From JAXGXJ01 sp040772905 (GTDB lineage: Bacteria; Actinomycetota; Thermoleophilia; RBG-16-64-13), in assembly GCA_040772905.1 (NCBI GenBank), contig JAXGXJ010000012.1:29263-93262 (forward strand): DNA of 64,000 nt. The letters are read 5' to 3'. Made by a program: the position numbers and the translations under genes. Below, piece after piece: positions 17,758-26,658 of the stretch (position 1 is its first letter; each line of letters opens with the position of its first letter). The notes under the pieces are model-generated. The model worked only from the letters and a program-made list of their open reading frames with translations. It searched no databases and was not told where the DNA came from.

Positions 17758-18606
17758 ATGAGTGAGCGCATCCGTGTCGCCGGAGTACAGATGAACCCGC
17801 AGCTGGGGGACGTGGCGCACAACCTTGCCCACTGTCTCGGACTGCTGCGCACGGCGGTCGAGGGTGGGGCGCAGTTGGTCGTGTTCCCCGAGGCAGCGCT
17901 GAGCGGCTATGTGTTCCGCAGCCTGGAGGAGGCCGCCCCGGTGGCGGAGCCGATCCCGGGCCCGAGTACCGAGGCCATCGCCGAGGCGTGCCGCCGTCTC
18001 CAGGCGTTCGCGGTCGTGGGCCTTCTGGAGAGAGAAGGGCAGAAGTACTACAACGCCTCGGCGTTGGTCGGCCCCGAAGGACTCATAGGCAAGTACCGCA
18101 AGCTTCACCTGCCCTATCTGGGGGTGGACCGCTTCGTGTGCCCAGGAGATCTTGCCCCGCGGGTGCACGAGACCAGTGTGGGAAGGATCGGGCTGAGCAT
18201 CTGCTACGACCTCGATTTTCCGGAGTACCCCCGAGTGCTTGCCCTCATGGGCGCTCAACTGCTCGTGACCATCACCAACTGGCCTGACGATATCGAGTTC
18301 GTCCCCGATCACATCGTGCAGACCAGAGCCCGGGAGAACGTCGTGAACCACATCGCGGTCAACCGGGCCGGGGAGGAGCGAGGCGTGAGATTCATCGGGC
18401 GCAGCAAGATAGCGGACCCCACGGGCGCCGCCCTGGTCGAAGGCCGACACTTCGCGGAGGACCTGATCTTCGCCGACCTCGATCCATCCGCGGCCGACCA
18501 AAAGCACCGGGTCATGATACCGGGGGAGCTGGAGGTGGACATGCTCAACGATAGGCGGCCCGAGTTCTACGGTCTGCTGGCCGAAGGCGATACCCCGCAG
18601 GCTTGA
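17758..18606 (+). CDS. Carbon-nitrogen hydrolase (nitrilase superfamily amidase)
   Basis: A 282-aa nitrilase-fold hydrolase with the complete catalytic triad: Glu45 in VVFPEAALSGY, Lys115 in GKYRKLHLPYL and nucleophile Cys149 in LSICYDLDFPE. Length and motif spacing are those of omega-amidase or N-carbamoyl-amide hydrolases. The ATG at 17758 follows GGAAGGAG. It probably releases ammonia from a short amide. It is the first intact large gene after the frameshifted stretch and likely shares a transcript with the aminotransferase 33 bases upstream. Confidence 0.9.
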   Translation: MSERIRVAGVQMNPQLGDVAHNLAHCLGLLRTAVEGGAQLVVFPEAALSGYVFRSLEEAAPVAEPIPGPSTEAIAEACRRLQAFAVVGLLEREGQKYYNASALVGPEGLIGKYRKLHLPYLGVDRFVCPGDLAPRVHETSVGRIGLSICYDLDFPEYPRVLALMGAQLLVTITNWPDDIEFVPDHIVQTRARENVVNHIAVNRAGEERGVRFIGRSKIADPTGAALVEGRHFAEDLIFADLDPSAADQKHRVMIPGELEVDMLNDRRPEFYGLLAEGDTPQA

Positions 18607-18708
18607 TGGCGCGGGAGTCTGGGTACACACTGTGGACAGGCTGATGCCTCCGCACGATCTCGCAGGACAGCAGGTGCCGCACAACGACGATCGCAGAGGA
18701 GTGTCGAC

Positions 18709-20160
18709 ATGGCTGACGACGAACCCAGGATGACCACCAACGACGCCGGGATCCCGGTGTCAAGCCAGGAGTTCTCGCTCACGGTGGGACCGGACGGACC
18801 GATATTGCTGCACGACCATTACCTCGTCGAGCAGATGGCGGCCTTCAACCGGGAGATGATCCCCGACCGCCAGCCGCACGCCAAAGGCTCCGGGGCCTTC
18901 GGTCGCTTCGAGGTGACTCAGGACGTCAGTGCCTACACCAAGGCGGCGCTGTTCCAGCCGGGCACGAAGACCGAGGTGCTGGCTCGGTTCTCAACGGTGG
19001 CCGGTGAGAGCGGCAGCCCCGACACCTGGCGCGACGTCCGCGGCTTCGCCCTCAAGTTCTACACCACCGAGGGCAACTACGACATGGTGGGCAACAACAC
19101 GCCGGTGTTCTTCCTTCGTGACCCCATGAAGTTCCAGCACTTCATCCACTCGCAGAAGCGTCGGGCCGACAGCGGCCTGCGCGACAACGACATGCAGTGG
19201 GATTTCTGGACCCTGTCTCCCGAGTCGGCGCATCAGGTCACCATCCTCATGAGCGATCGCGGCATCCCCAAGAGCTACCGGCACATGAACGGCTACACGA
19301 GTCACACCTACATGTGGGTGAACGCCAAGGGCGAGCGGTTCTGGGTGAAGTATCACTTCAAGACCGACCAGGGTATCGAGTTTCTGACTCAGGAAGAGGG
19401 TGACCGTATCGCGGGCCAGGACGCTGACTACCACCGGCGCGACCTGTTCGAGGCCATCGCGCGCGGGGATCATCCCAGTTGGACTCTGAAGGTCCAGATC
19501 ATGCCCTTCGAAGAGGCGAAGACCTACCGCTTCAACCCATTCGATCTCACCAAGGTATGGCCGCATGCCGACTATCCGCTGCACGAGGTGGGCCGGTTGA
19601 CGTTGGACCGCAATCCCAGCGATTTCCACACCGAGATCGAGCAGGCGGCGTTCGAGCCCAACAACCTGGTGCCGGGCATCGGTCCCAGTCCCGACAAGAT
19701 GCTCCTCGCCCGTCTCCTCTCCTACGCCGACGCGCATCGCGCCCGACTGGGTGTCAACTACAGGCAGATTCCGGTCAACCGGCCCAAGAGCCCGGTGAAC
19801 AGCTACAGCAAGGGGGGCGCGATGCGGATGGACAACGTGTCCGACCCCGTGTATGCGCCCAACTCCAAGGGCGGCCCGGTGCCCGACGCCGGGCGTTATC
19901 CCGAGGATGCAGTGTGGGATGCCAGCGGCGAGTTCATCCGCGCGGCGTACTCCCTGCGCAAGGATGATGATGACTGGGGACAGCCGGGCACTCTGGTGCG
20001 CAAGGTCATGAACGATGAAGAGCGCGACCGGCTGGTGACGAACGTCGTCGGCCATCTTAAGGCCGGGGTGAGTGAGCCTGTCCTGGAACGTGCTTTTGAA
20101 TACTGGCGCAACATCGACAAGGAGATCGGCGACCGCATCGCCAAGGGCGTCAAGGGTTGA
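18709..20160 (+). CDS. katA: Catalase, monofunctional heme, small-subunit type
   Basis: A 483-aa clade-3-sized catalase. The distal His57 is in RQPHAKGSGAFG, Asn130 in NNTPVFFLRD, and the proximal heme ligand Tyr339 in RLLSYADAHRARLG. The phrases TRFST-like ARFSTVAGESGS and RGFALKFYT are canonical. AGAGGAG precedes the ATG at 18709. It decomposes hydrogen peroxide in the cytoplasm; in a probable anaerobe it points to tolerance of intermittent oxygen. A strong hairpin terminates it. Confidence 0.97.
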   Translation: MADDEPRMTTNDAGIPVSSQEFSLTVGPDGPILLHDHYLVEQMAAFNREMIPDRQPHAKGSGAFGRFEVTQDVSAYTKAALFQPGTKTEVLARFSTVAGESGSPDTWRDVRGFALKFYTTEGNYDMVGNNTPVFFLRDPMKFQHFIHSQKRRADSGLRDNDMQWDFWTLSPESAHQVTILMSDRGIPKSYRHMNGYTSHTYMWVNAKGERFWVKYHFKTDQGIEFLTQEEGDRIAGQDADYHRRDLFEAIARGDHPSWTLKVQIMPFEEAKTYRFNPFDLTKVWPHADYPLHEVGRLTLDRNPSDFHTEIEQAAFEPNNLVPGIGPSPDKMLLARLLSYADAHRARLGVNYRQIPVNRPKSPVNSYSKGGAMRMDNVSDPVYAPNSKGGPVPDAGRYPEDAVWDASGEFIRAAYSLRKDDDDWGQPGTLVRKVMNDEERDRLVTNVVGHLKAGVSEPVLERAFEYWRNIDKEIGDRIAKGVKG

Positions 20161-20174
20161 CGGATCTGTGAGTA

Positions 20175-20205
20175 CGGGGCCCCGGCGGACACCGCCGGGG
20201 CCCCG
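20175..20205 (+). terminator. katA terminator hairpin
   Basis: CGGGGCCCCGGCGG (20175-20188) pairs perfectly with 20192-20205 around a three-base loop, 15 bases after the catalase stop. GC-only stem with no T-tract. Confidence 0.75.
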
Positions 20206-20411
20206 TCGCCCCGATGGGCAGCGCTCGCGCATGTGACCGGACGCCGGTGCGGACGCGTGTTCGCCTACCATCGGTATCTCGAGGTCCTGAGCGAGGGGGC
20301 GGAGCCGCTCTGAACCCCGTGCCCCCGAGCCTCTGCGGTTGTAGAATCGTATGAGGGTGTCGGCGGCCGCAACGGCTGCAGGCCGGTCGCTTCATCTGAC
20401 GGGGGAGGATA

Positions 20412-22112
20412 TTGTCGTACGCGTACACCGGCTATCTGTGGCCGGCTCTGATCTCATCGGTGCTCACCGCCTCGCTGGCGTGGTACGCGTGGCGCCATCG
20501 CGAGGTGGCCGGCGCCCGTCCGTTCGCGCTGGGCTGCCTGTTCGCCGCTGCGTGGTCGCTGGGCGCCCTGTTCGAGATCGCGGCGCAGGACGCCGACACC
20601 AAGGTGTTCTGGCTGCGCTTTCTCACCGTCTGGCAACTCCCCATGGTGACCGCGGCCACCTTCTTCCTCCTGGAATATGCCGGCTTGAGGCGGAAGCTCT
20701 CCGCTCGCTTGCTCGCGCTCCTGTGGGTGCCACCCATCCTGTTCGCCATAGTCATCGCGACCGACCATCTGCACCACCTGGCCTGGACCGCATTTCCCCT
20801 CGTGGGGGACTCTATTGCGGCGAATCGTGGCCTCACGACCAACATCGTCCTGGCCTACAGCTATCTCGTGGCGCTGTTCAACGTCGGTGTATTGGTGTGG
20901 TTGTTCGTGACCTCTCCTCGCCACCGTTGGCCTGCCGGGCTGCTGATCGCCGGGCAAGTAGGGGCCCGCGCCGTGTTCGAGTTGGGCACCCGCTCGGGAG
21001 TCATCTCCCAGGTGGGGATGGACCCCGTTGTCCTTCTGGTGCTGTTCGGGCTGTACGGGGTGGCCTTGTTCCGCTTCCATGTGTTCGATCCTGTGCCCGC
21101 GGCGCGAGCCATGGCCTTGGAGCAGATGCAGGAGGGGATGCTGGTGCTGGATGTGGAAGGGCGGATCGCCTACGTGAATCCGGCGGCGGAACAAGCGCTG
21201 GGCCGGCCTGCGGCCGCGCTGCGCGGGCTGCCGGCGCGGGACGCGCTTCCATGCAAGGGAGTGCTGGATGACCTCGATGCCGGGGTCCAGACGGCGCTGT
21301 GTGTTGTCGACCTCGGCGCCGATTCCGGTGTCCGTCACTACACTGTGGAAGCGACTTCGCTCCGCGACAGGAGCGGAGAGGAACTCGGGCGGTTGCTCCT
21401 GCTACACGATGTGACGGAGCAGACGCGGGCCCAGGCTCGGGTGATGGAGCAGGAGCGGGCACTTGCCGTCCTGCGCGAGCGCGAGCATCTGGCTCGAGAG
21501 TTGCACGACGGGGTGGCTCAGGTTCTGGGGTTCCTCAGCCTCCAGGCCCAGACCGTCGGCAAGCGTCTACGTGACGGCGACCCGAACGGTGCGCTGCCCT
21601 TGGCCGACCGGCTGGCTGAGGTGGCGCGGGGCGCGCAGGTGGAAGTGCGCGATTCCATCCTGGCTCTCAAGGCCGGCTCGTCAAAGGATTGGGAGTTCCT
21701 CGCGACACTCCGCCGCTACCTGGATGACGTGCGTGGCGATCACGGCCTCCAGACCGACCTGCTGGTGGGGACAGATGTGGGCGAGCGCTCGTTCGATCCC
21801 AAGACCTCGGTGCAACTGCTGCGGGTCATCCAGGAAGCTGTGACCAACGCCCGCCGCCACGGGAAGGCGGGCAGTGTGAAGATCGACATCGAGCGGTCCG
21901 ACGGATGGGTGCACATCGGTATCGCTGATGACGGTTCCGGCTTCGACCCTGTTGCCGCCGAGCGAAACGCCCGCGGTCACTTCGGCCTTGGCTTCATGCG
22001 GGAACGGATGGCAGAGGTCGGGGGGAGCATCGAGGTCGATTCTCACCCCGGGGGCGGTACCCGGGTGCGTCTGCGGGCGCCGGTGGCGCGGGAGGGGGAG
22101 GAGAGGTTGTGA
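20412..22112 (+). CDS. Sensor histidine kinase with 7TM N-terminus, PAS, HisKA_3 and HATPase
   Basis: A 566-aa membrane kinase of the NarX/DegS (HPK7) type. Residues 1-225 form about seven transmembrane helices like the His-kinase N-terminal 7TM module. A PAS domain follows (DVEGRIAYVNPAAEQALG), then the phosphoacceptor His365 in ARELHDGVAQVLGF. The ATPase has its N-box Asn in AVTNARRHGKAG, then GIADDGSGFD and HFGLGFMRERM. The start is a TTG at 20412, four bases after GGGGAGG; no ATG fits. Its stop overlaps the response regulator start by GTGA, so the two are a coupled two-component system. The ligand is unknown. Confidence 0.92.
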   Translation: MSYAYTGYLWPALISSVLTASLAWYAWRHREVAGARPFALGCLFAAAWSLGALFEIAAQDADTKVFWLRFLTVWQLPMVTAATFFLLEYAGLRRKLSARLLALLWVPPILFAIVIATDHLHHLAWTAFPLVGDSIAANRGLTTNIVLAYSYLVALFNVGVLVWLFVTSPRHRWPAGLLIAGQVGARAVFELGTRSGVISQVGMDPVVLLVLFGLYGVALFRFHVFDPVPAARAMALEQMQEGMLVLDVEGRIAYVNPAAEQALGRPAAALRGLPARDALPCKGVLDDLDAGVQTALCVVDLGADSGVRHYTVEATSLRDRSGEELGRLLLLHDVTEQTRAQARVMEQERALAVLREREHLARELHDGVAQVLGFLSLQAQTVGKRLRDGDPNGALPLADRLAEVARGAQVEVRDSILALKAGSSKDWEFLATLRRYLDDVRGDHGLQTDLLVGTDVGERSFDPKTSVQLLRVIQEAVTNARRHGKAGSVKIDIERSDGWVHIGIADDGSGFDPVAAERNARGHFGLGFMRERMAEVGGSIEVDSHPGGGTRVRLRAPVAREGEERL

Positions 22113-22813
22113 GAGTGCTCCTGGCTGATGACCATGCGCTGCTTCTGGAGGGGCTGAAGAACCTGCTCGAGGCGCACGGGTTGGAGGTGGTGGGCCTGGC
22201 GAGGAACGGCCGCGAGGCGGCGGCGCGGGCGCGGGAGGTGCATCCCGACGTGATCCTCATGGACGTGCGCATGCCCGAGGTCGACGGGCTCGCCGCCACT
22301 CGTGCCATCAAAGCCGAGATGCCCGACATGAAGATCATCATCCTGACAACGTCCACCGAGGAACAGGATTTGTTCGAGGCCATCAAAGCCGGGGCCGGTG
22401 GCTATCTGCTCAAGAGCATGGAGGCCGACAGCCTCGTCGACGCGCTGCGGGACGTAGAGGAGGGGATCCCGCCGTTCGCACCCGGGCTCGCGACGAAGCT
22501 GCTGCAGGAGTTCGCGCGCGAAGGCCGGGCGGCGGAGGCGGCATCCGCACCTGCTGCGTCGCCCACCCCGCCGCTGGTGCGAGACGAAGACGAAGAGCCG
22601 CTGACGGCGCGTCAGCGTGACGTTCTCACATTCGTGGCCCAGGGCATGCCGTACAAGCAGGTGGGTGCGCGCCTATCGCTGAGCCCGCGCACGGTGAAGT
22701 ACCACATGGCCGAGATCATGCGCAAACTGCATCTGCAGAACCGCGCCCAACTGCTGGCCCAAGTCGGCCGCTTGACTGCCGCGGGCGAGATCGACACGGG
22801 GGAGCCCCGCTAG
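22109..22813 (+). CDS. NarL/FixJ-family response regulator
   Basis: A 234-aa regulator. The receiver has acidic residues Asp7-Asp8, phosphoacceptor Asp52 in VILMDVRMP, and Lys in YLLKSME. A Pro/Ala-rich linker with an acidic DEDEE run joins a LuxR-type HTH (LTARQRDVLTFVAQG, SLSPRTVKYHMAEIMRKL). The GTG start overlaps the kinase stop (GTGA). Likely targets include the repeat-rich region just downstream (22868-22947); this is inference. Confidence 0.95.
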   Translation: MRVLLADDHALLLEGLKNLLEAHGLEVVGLARNGREAAARAREVHPDVILMDVRMPEVDGLAATRAIKAEMPDMKIIILTTSTEEQDLFEAIKAGAGGYLLKSMEADSLVDALRDVEEGIPPFAPGLATKLLQEFAREGRAAEAASAPAASPTPPLVRDEDEEPLTARQRDVLTFVAQGMPYKQVGARLSLSPRTVKYHMAEIMRKLHLQNRAQLLAQVGRLTAAGEIDTGEPR

Positions 22814-22867
22814 AGCGCCCCGACGCCTGCTCGCGGCGGAGCCGAGTGCCTGTTGTCCGCGCCTGTC

Positions 22868-22947
22868 GACTGTCTCAAGGGACAGTCTCATCGTCTTCTT
22901 GGCTGTTGGGCCGACTGTCCCTCGTCTGTCCCTCGTCTGTCCCTCGA
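22868..22947. repeat. Operator-like array: one inverted repeat plus three 11-bp direct repeats
   Basis: GACTGTC (22868-22874) and GACAGTC (22881-22887) form an inverted repeat. Then CTGTCCCTCGT occurs at 22915-22925 and 22926-22936, with CTGTCCCTCGA at 22937-22947. The period of 11 bases keeps all copies on one face of the helix, and the inverted repeat holds a fourth CTGTCCC on the other strand. The array lies between a response-regulator gene and the gene at 23058, as expected for cooperative binding sites. Confidence 0.6.
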
Positions 22948-23057
22948 GACATTGTGGGTGAGTAGCACTTTTTCCACACTTGCATATAGGGAGCCGCTCT
23001 GAGGCGCGGTGCCTACGACTCTCGGGCAGGCAGGAAGAGCAAGGACGGCGGGGACGC

Positions 23058-23405
23058 ATGGAGCGTCGGAAACACATTCTTCTTTACGGCGATTCGGTGG
23101 TGCTGGGATGCATCGGCGCCAGTCTGCAGCGGGCGGGCAGCTTCGAGGTGACGCGCCTTTCGGCGCCGCTCCCGGGTCCGATCGAACTCGAGGCCTTGGC
23201 GCCTGACGTCATCCTCTTCGATGCCGAGACCGGCCAGCCTGGACCGGCGTTTGCACTACTCAAGGAGCATCCGGGCCTGCTCCTGCTCTCCATCGACCCC
23301 GACGGCAATCTGGTGCAGCTGTGGTCCGGCCGCCAGTACCAGGAACTCTCGACTGAGCAACTCGCCGCGCTCATCGAGGCGGGCTCTCCAGTCGAAGCGG
23401 CGTAG
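23058..23405 (+). CDS. Short degenerate receiver-like protein
   Basis: A 115-aa protein whose layout follows a response-regulator receiver: KHILLYGDSVVLGCIGASL for strand 1/helix 1, PDVILFDAETGQPG at the phosphoacceptor strand, then LLLLSIDPDGN. An Asp is present at the expected strand-3 end, but the paired acidic residues near the N-terminus are reduced to GDS and no clear switch Lys is visible. No output domain is attached. The start at ATG 23058 is preferred because upstream residues of the longer frame look non-coding. It may be a phosphorylation-independent partner of the flanking two-component proteins. I do not recognise a named family. Confidence 0.65.
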   Translation: MERRKHILLYGDSVVLGCIGASLQRAGSFEVTRLSAPLPGPIELEALAPDVILFDAETGQPGPAFALLKEHPGLLLLSIDPDGNLVQLWSGRQYQELSTEQLAALIEAGSPVEAA

Positions 23406-23451
23406 ACGTGTGTAGACGTGTGGATTCATTCAGATCGTGGGAGGGACTAGC

Positions 23452-26325
23452 ATGAGAAGGTCGCTACTGACGTTCGGCACGGCATTGGCTGCGATGCTCC
23501 TGCTGCTGGTGGGGGCGTGGGGCATCGGGGCGAGCCTGGCAGCTGTGGGGACAGTGCCTGCGAACGACAACTTCGCCGACGCTGAGGTGCTCACGACTCA
23601 GTCCGGGAGCGTCACGGGCAGCAACACTGCGGCCACAGCAGAGTCGGGTGAGGACTACTGCTATGCCACCCAGCCTCCGATGAATACCGTGTGGTACGTA
23701 TTCACCCCTGAAGCCGACGGCGGCGTGGTCGTCGAGATCACCACAGCTGATTTCGACACCGTGATGGGCATCTACACCGGCGCGGGCGTTGCAGCGACCA
23801 CTCGGGTGGCCGACAGCAACGATACCGGGGACAGCACGTTGAGCCGCGTGGATTTCGCCGTGACCGGGGGGACCGCCTACTACATCCAGGTGGACGGCAT
23901 CTCTGAGGAGCAGGGCGACTTCGTCCTGGAGTGGGCATATCTGGCGGCGCCCGCGAACGACGCTCTCGCCGATGCCGCTGAGCTGTCTGGGGCCAACGGC
24001 ACTCTCGTCCACCAACACAACTACGCCGCGACAGCGGAGACGGGCGAGTCCGAGATCAGTGGAGCGCTCGAATCGGTGTGGTACTTCTTCACGGCTCCAT
24101 CTGATGGGGTGCTGAACGTGCAGACCACCGATCCGGACTACTTCGTTCTGGCCGGCTACACCGGCGCGTCGCCCGCGTCCTACGACGCGCTCACTCACAT
24201 CGCCACAGACGTGGCCACCATCAACATCGATGTCGAGCAGGGTGAGACCTATTGGATACAGTGCGACGGCGACGGCGAGTGGCAGAGCGTCTTCACCATC
24301 AACTGGTCGTTCAACGTGTCTCCCTCCAATGACGACTTCGAGGACGCTGCGGTCCTCGTCGGGGAGAGCGGGAGCGTCGCGGGCACCACGGTAGCTGCCG
24401 GTGAGGAGCCCGGTGAGCCGGTCGGCTACGACCTCACCCCGCTCGATACCGTCTGGTACTACTGGGTGGCACCGGCCGACGGCCGGGCGACCTTCACCAT
24501 GACCCCTGAAGACGACACGGATTACTACATGGGCATGACCTTGTACGATGGCGGCCCCGGACTGGCCGACCTGCAGTACGTCTACGACGGTTCCGACTCC
24601 ATGACCTCGACCGTCCGGGAGGGTACGACTTACTGGATCCAAGTGGACGGATACTCGGACTACCAGGGGAGCTTCACTCTGGGCTGGTCGTTCACCTATC
24701 CCCCTGGCAACGACGACTTCGCGGATGCGACGATACTCACCGAGGCGAGTGGGACGGTGGAGGGGCGTAACACCGCCGCCACTTTGGAGACGGACGAGCT
24801 GTTGCCCGCCGAATACAACGAGGCCAGCGTGTGGTACGTGTGGACCGCGCCCTCGAACGGTCTCATGGAACTCACCATGACGGATCCCGACCCCACTTAC
24901 CTGGATACCGGTCTCGCAGTGTATACCGGCAGTGGACTGGGGAGCCTGACGCGAGTGGCGTTCGCGAATGAGGGCGGGACAGGTTCGTTGAGCGCAGTCT
25001 CGTTCGCTGCCCGCGGGGGTACGACCTATCACATCCAGATCGTCGGCTACTACCTGGACCAGCAGGGGACCTTCACCTTGGGTTGGAGCTTCACCGCGGG
25101 CGCCGCGGAGGCGCCGGTCATCACGAGCGACGACCATGCGGACTTCATGGCGGGCGAACCCGGCACCTTCACCATCGATTGCACCGGTAGTCCCGCCCCC
25201 TCGATCTACACCGACTGGTCTGCCGTGTATGTGGGAGTGAGCTTCGTCGACAACGGGGACGGCACGGCCACTCTCAGTGGCACCCCGGCGATCGACAAGG
25301 GTGGGCAGTACTTCTTGACCATATACGCTCACAACACCTACGGCAGCACGCAGCAGAGCTTCACACTCACCGTGAACGAGAAGGCGGAGGTGCGCTCGCA
25401 GACGTGGGGGCCGCTGAGCAAGGAGGCAGGCAGCGAGCTGACGCTGTATGTGACGCCGAGGGGATATCCTGCGCCTACGGCACAATGGCAACTCAGCACC
25501 GACGGTGGGGAGAGCTGGGCTGATATCGCCGGTGCGACCTCCTCGACATACACGGTCGATCTAGTGACCACGGATATGAACCACTACCGATTCCGGTGCA
25601 CGCTGAGCAATGCGTGGGCCTCCGACACCAGCGAACCCGTGGAACTGTTGGTCTACGTGCCGGCCGGCGTCATCGCCCAACCGACCGCTGCGGAAGTCGT
25701 CGTTGGGAGTCCCGCTACATTCACCGTGCAGGCGAAAGGCGAGCCCGCGCCCACCTTCCAGTGGCAATTGAGCACCTCAGGCGGCAGGAAGTGGGCCGAC
25801 ATCCCTGGTGCCACGTCCGATACCTACGAGACACCTGCCACTACCTTCGCCATGGACGGCTACTTGTATCGCGTCCACGTGACGAACGAGTGGGGAGATG
25901 AGTGGAGCGCCCCGGCCGCCCTCGCTGTTAGGAACGCCGACACGGACGCCGCGGTGGGGCAGGATGGCAGCTACGAGGTTGGGACCAAGACGATCACGTG
26001 GACGTGGACCGTGAGCAACAACGGCTCTGAAACGGCCCAGGGCCTGACACTGAAGACCACGCTTGCGAACGGGACCAAGTTCTCGGCGATCGACCTTACC
26101 GGGGTGACGGGTGGGACGGCCACATCCAAAGTGGGTGGCCGCAACATCACGGTCAAGCTGCCGGACCTAGCGCCGGGCGAGTCCGCGACGGTCTCGGTGA
26201 CCGCTCTGGTGACCCGGGCTACGGGAACGGTCGCCAACACGGTGGTTCTCACCAGCACGAGCACCGACCCCGACCTCAGCAATAACACGGCCTCCGGCTC
26301 GGTGGACGTCGTAGCCGGTATCTAG
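23452..26325 (+). CDS. Large secreted modular protein: four tandem repeats, Ig-like domains, DUF11-like C-terminus
   Basis: A 957-aa protein with a Sec signal (MRRSLLTFGTALAAMLLLLV, cut after about residue 31). Four tandem repeats of 120-130 residues begin near 34, 165, 289 and 415. Each opens with an xPxND.xxDA phrase and closes with a WxxxFTxxWSF-like strand (FTLGWSFT in the last two); they resemble beta-sandwich pre-peptidase C-terminal modules. A cadherin/Ig-like region (about 550-640) and two similar Ig-like domains follow, sharing WQLST.GG..WADI.GATS. The last 120 residues are DUF11-like (WTVSNNGSETAQGLTL...DPDLSNNTA). No LPxTG motif, membrane anchor or catalytic motif is visible. Adhesion or a structural surface role is likely. 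GGGAGGG lies upstream of the ATG. Confidence 0.85.
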   Translation: MRRSLLTFGTALAAMLLLLVGAWGIGASLAAVGTVPANDNFADAEVLTTQSGSVTGSNTAATAESGEDYCYATQPPMNTVWYVFTPEADGGVVVEITTADFDTVMGIYTGAGVAATTRVADSNDTGDSTLSRVDFAVTGGTAYYIQVDGISEEQGDFVLEWAYLAAPANDALADAAELSGANGTLVHQHNYAATAETGESEISGALESVWYFFTAPSDGVLNVQTTDPDYFVLAGYTGASPASYDALTHIATDVATINIDVEQGETYWIQCDGDGEWQSVFTINWSFNVSPSNDDFEDAAVLVGESGSVAGTTVAAGEEPGEPVGYDLTPLDTVWYYWVAPADGRATFTMTPEDDTDYYMGMTLYDGGPGLADLQYVYDGSDSMTSTVREGTTYWIQVDGYSDYQGSFTLGWSFTYPPGNDDFADATILTEASGTVEGRNTAATLETDELLPAEYNEASVWYVWTAPSNGLMELTMTDPDPTYLDTGLAVYTGSGLGSLTRVAFANEGGTGSLSAVSFAARGGTTYHIQIVGYYLDQQGTFTLGWSFTAGAAEAPVITSDDHADFMAGEPGTFTIDCTGSPAPSIYTDWSAVYVGVSFVDNGDGTATLSGTPAIDKGGQYFLTIYAHNTYGSTQQSFTLTVNEKAEVRSQTWGPLSKEAGSELTLYVTPRGYPAPTAQWQLSTDGGESWADIAGATSSTYTVDLVTTDMNHYRFRCTLSNAWASDTSEPVELLVYVPAGVIAQPTAAEVVVGSPATFTVQAKGEPAPTFQWQLSTSGGRKWADIPGATSDTYETPATTFAMDGYLYRVHVTNEWGDEWSAPAALAVRNADTDAAVGQDGSYEVGTKTITWTWTVSNNGSETAQGLTLKTTLANGTKFSAIDLTGVTGGTATSKVGGRNITVKLPDLAPGESATVSVTALVTRATGTVANTVVLTSTSTDPDLSNNTASGSVDVVAGI

Positions 26326-26340
26326 GCCCGCACTCGATCG

Positions 26341-26382
26341 TCCCGACTGTTCGGCGCCTAACTGGGGGCCGAACAGTCGGGA
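26341..26382 (+). terminator. 15-bp perfect hairpin terminator
   Basis: TCCCGACTGTTCGGC (26341-26355) pairs perfectly with 26368-26382 around a 12-base loop, 15 bases after the secreted-protein stop. Confidence 0.8.
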
Positions 26383-26400
26383 CGCACACGGCATGTCATA

Positions 26401-26429
26401 CCGAGGGCCCGCGTATCTTGGGCCCTCGG
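26401..26429 (+). terminator. Second, tandem hairpin
   Basis: CCGAGGGCCC (26401-26410) pairs with GGGCCCTCGG (26420-26429) across nine bases. As it follows another perfect hairpin within 20 bases, it may be a back-up terminator. Confidence 0.6.
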
Positions 26430-26658
26430 CTGCGCGCACCAGTGTTCTGCTTCACGACCTGAGACAACGGCGCCTCACGCCAGCTATCATGAAGCGATAA
26501 GCACCGACCGCGATTGGCGGCACGCCGCATGACTTCGATCATCCCGATGACGGGGTGTCTGTGGCCCAGCGGTATCCCAATCAGGACGGCGAGTTCGAGA
26601 CGGCCCCGTTGGCGCGAAGCGAGGTCTGCGGGGATAGCCGAAGGGGGGCGTGCCCGTC

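Larger units (their letters stand above)
26326..26658. other. Gene-free stretch with two consecutive terminator hairpins
   Basis: This 333-bp gap holds the two hairpins listed separately (26341-26382 and 26401-26429). The remaining 230 bases before the next gene show no recognisable feature besides AAGGGGGG as ribosome site at 26641-26648. Confidence 0.5.
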
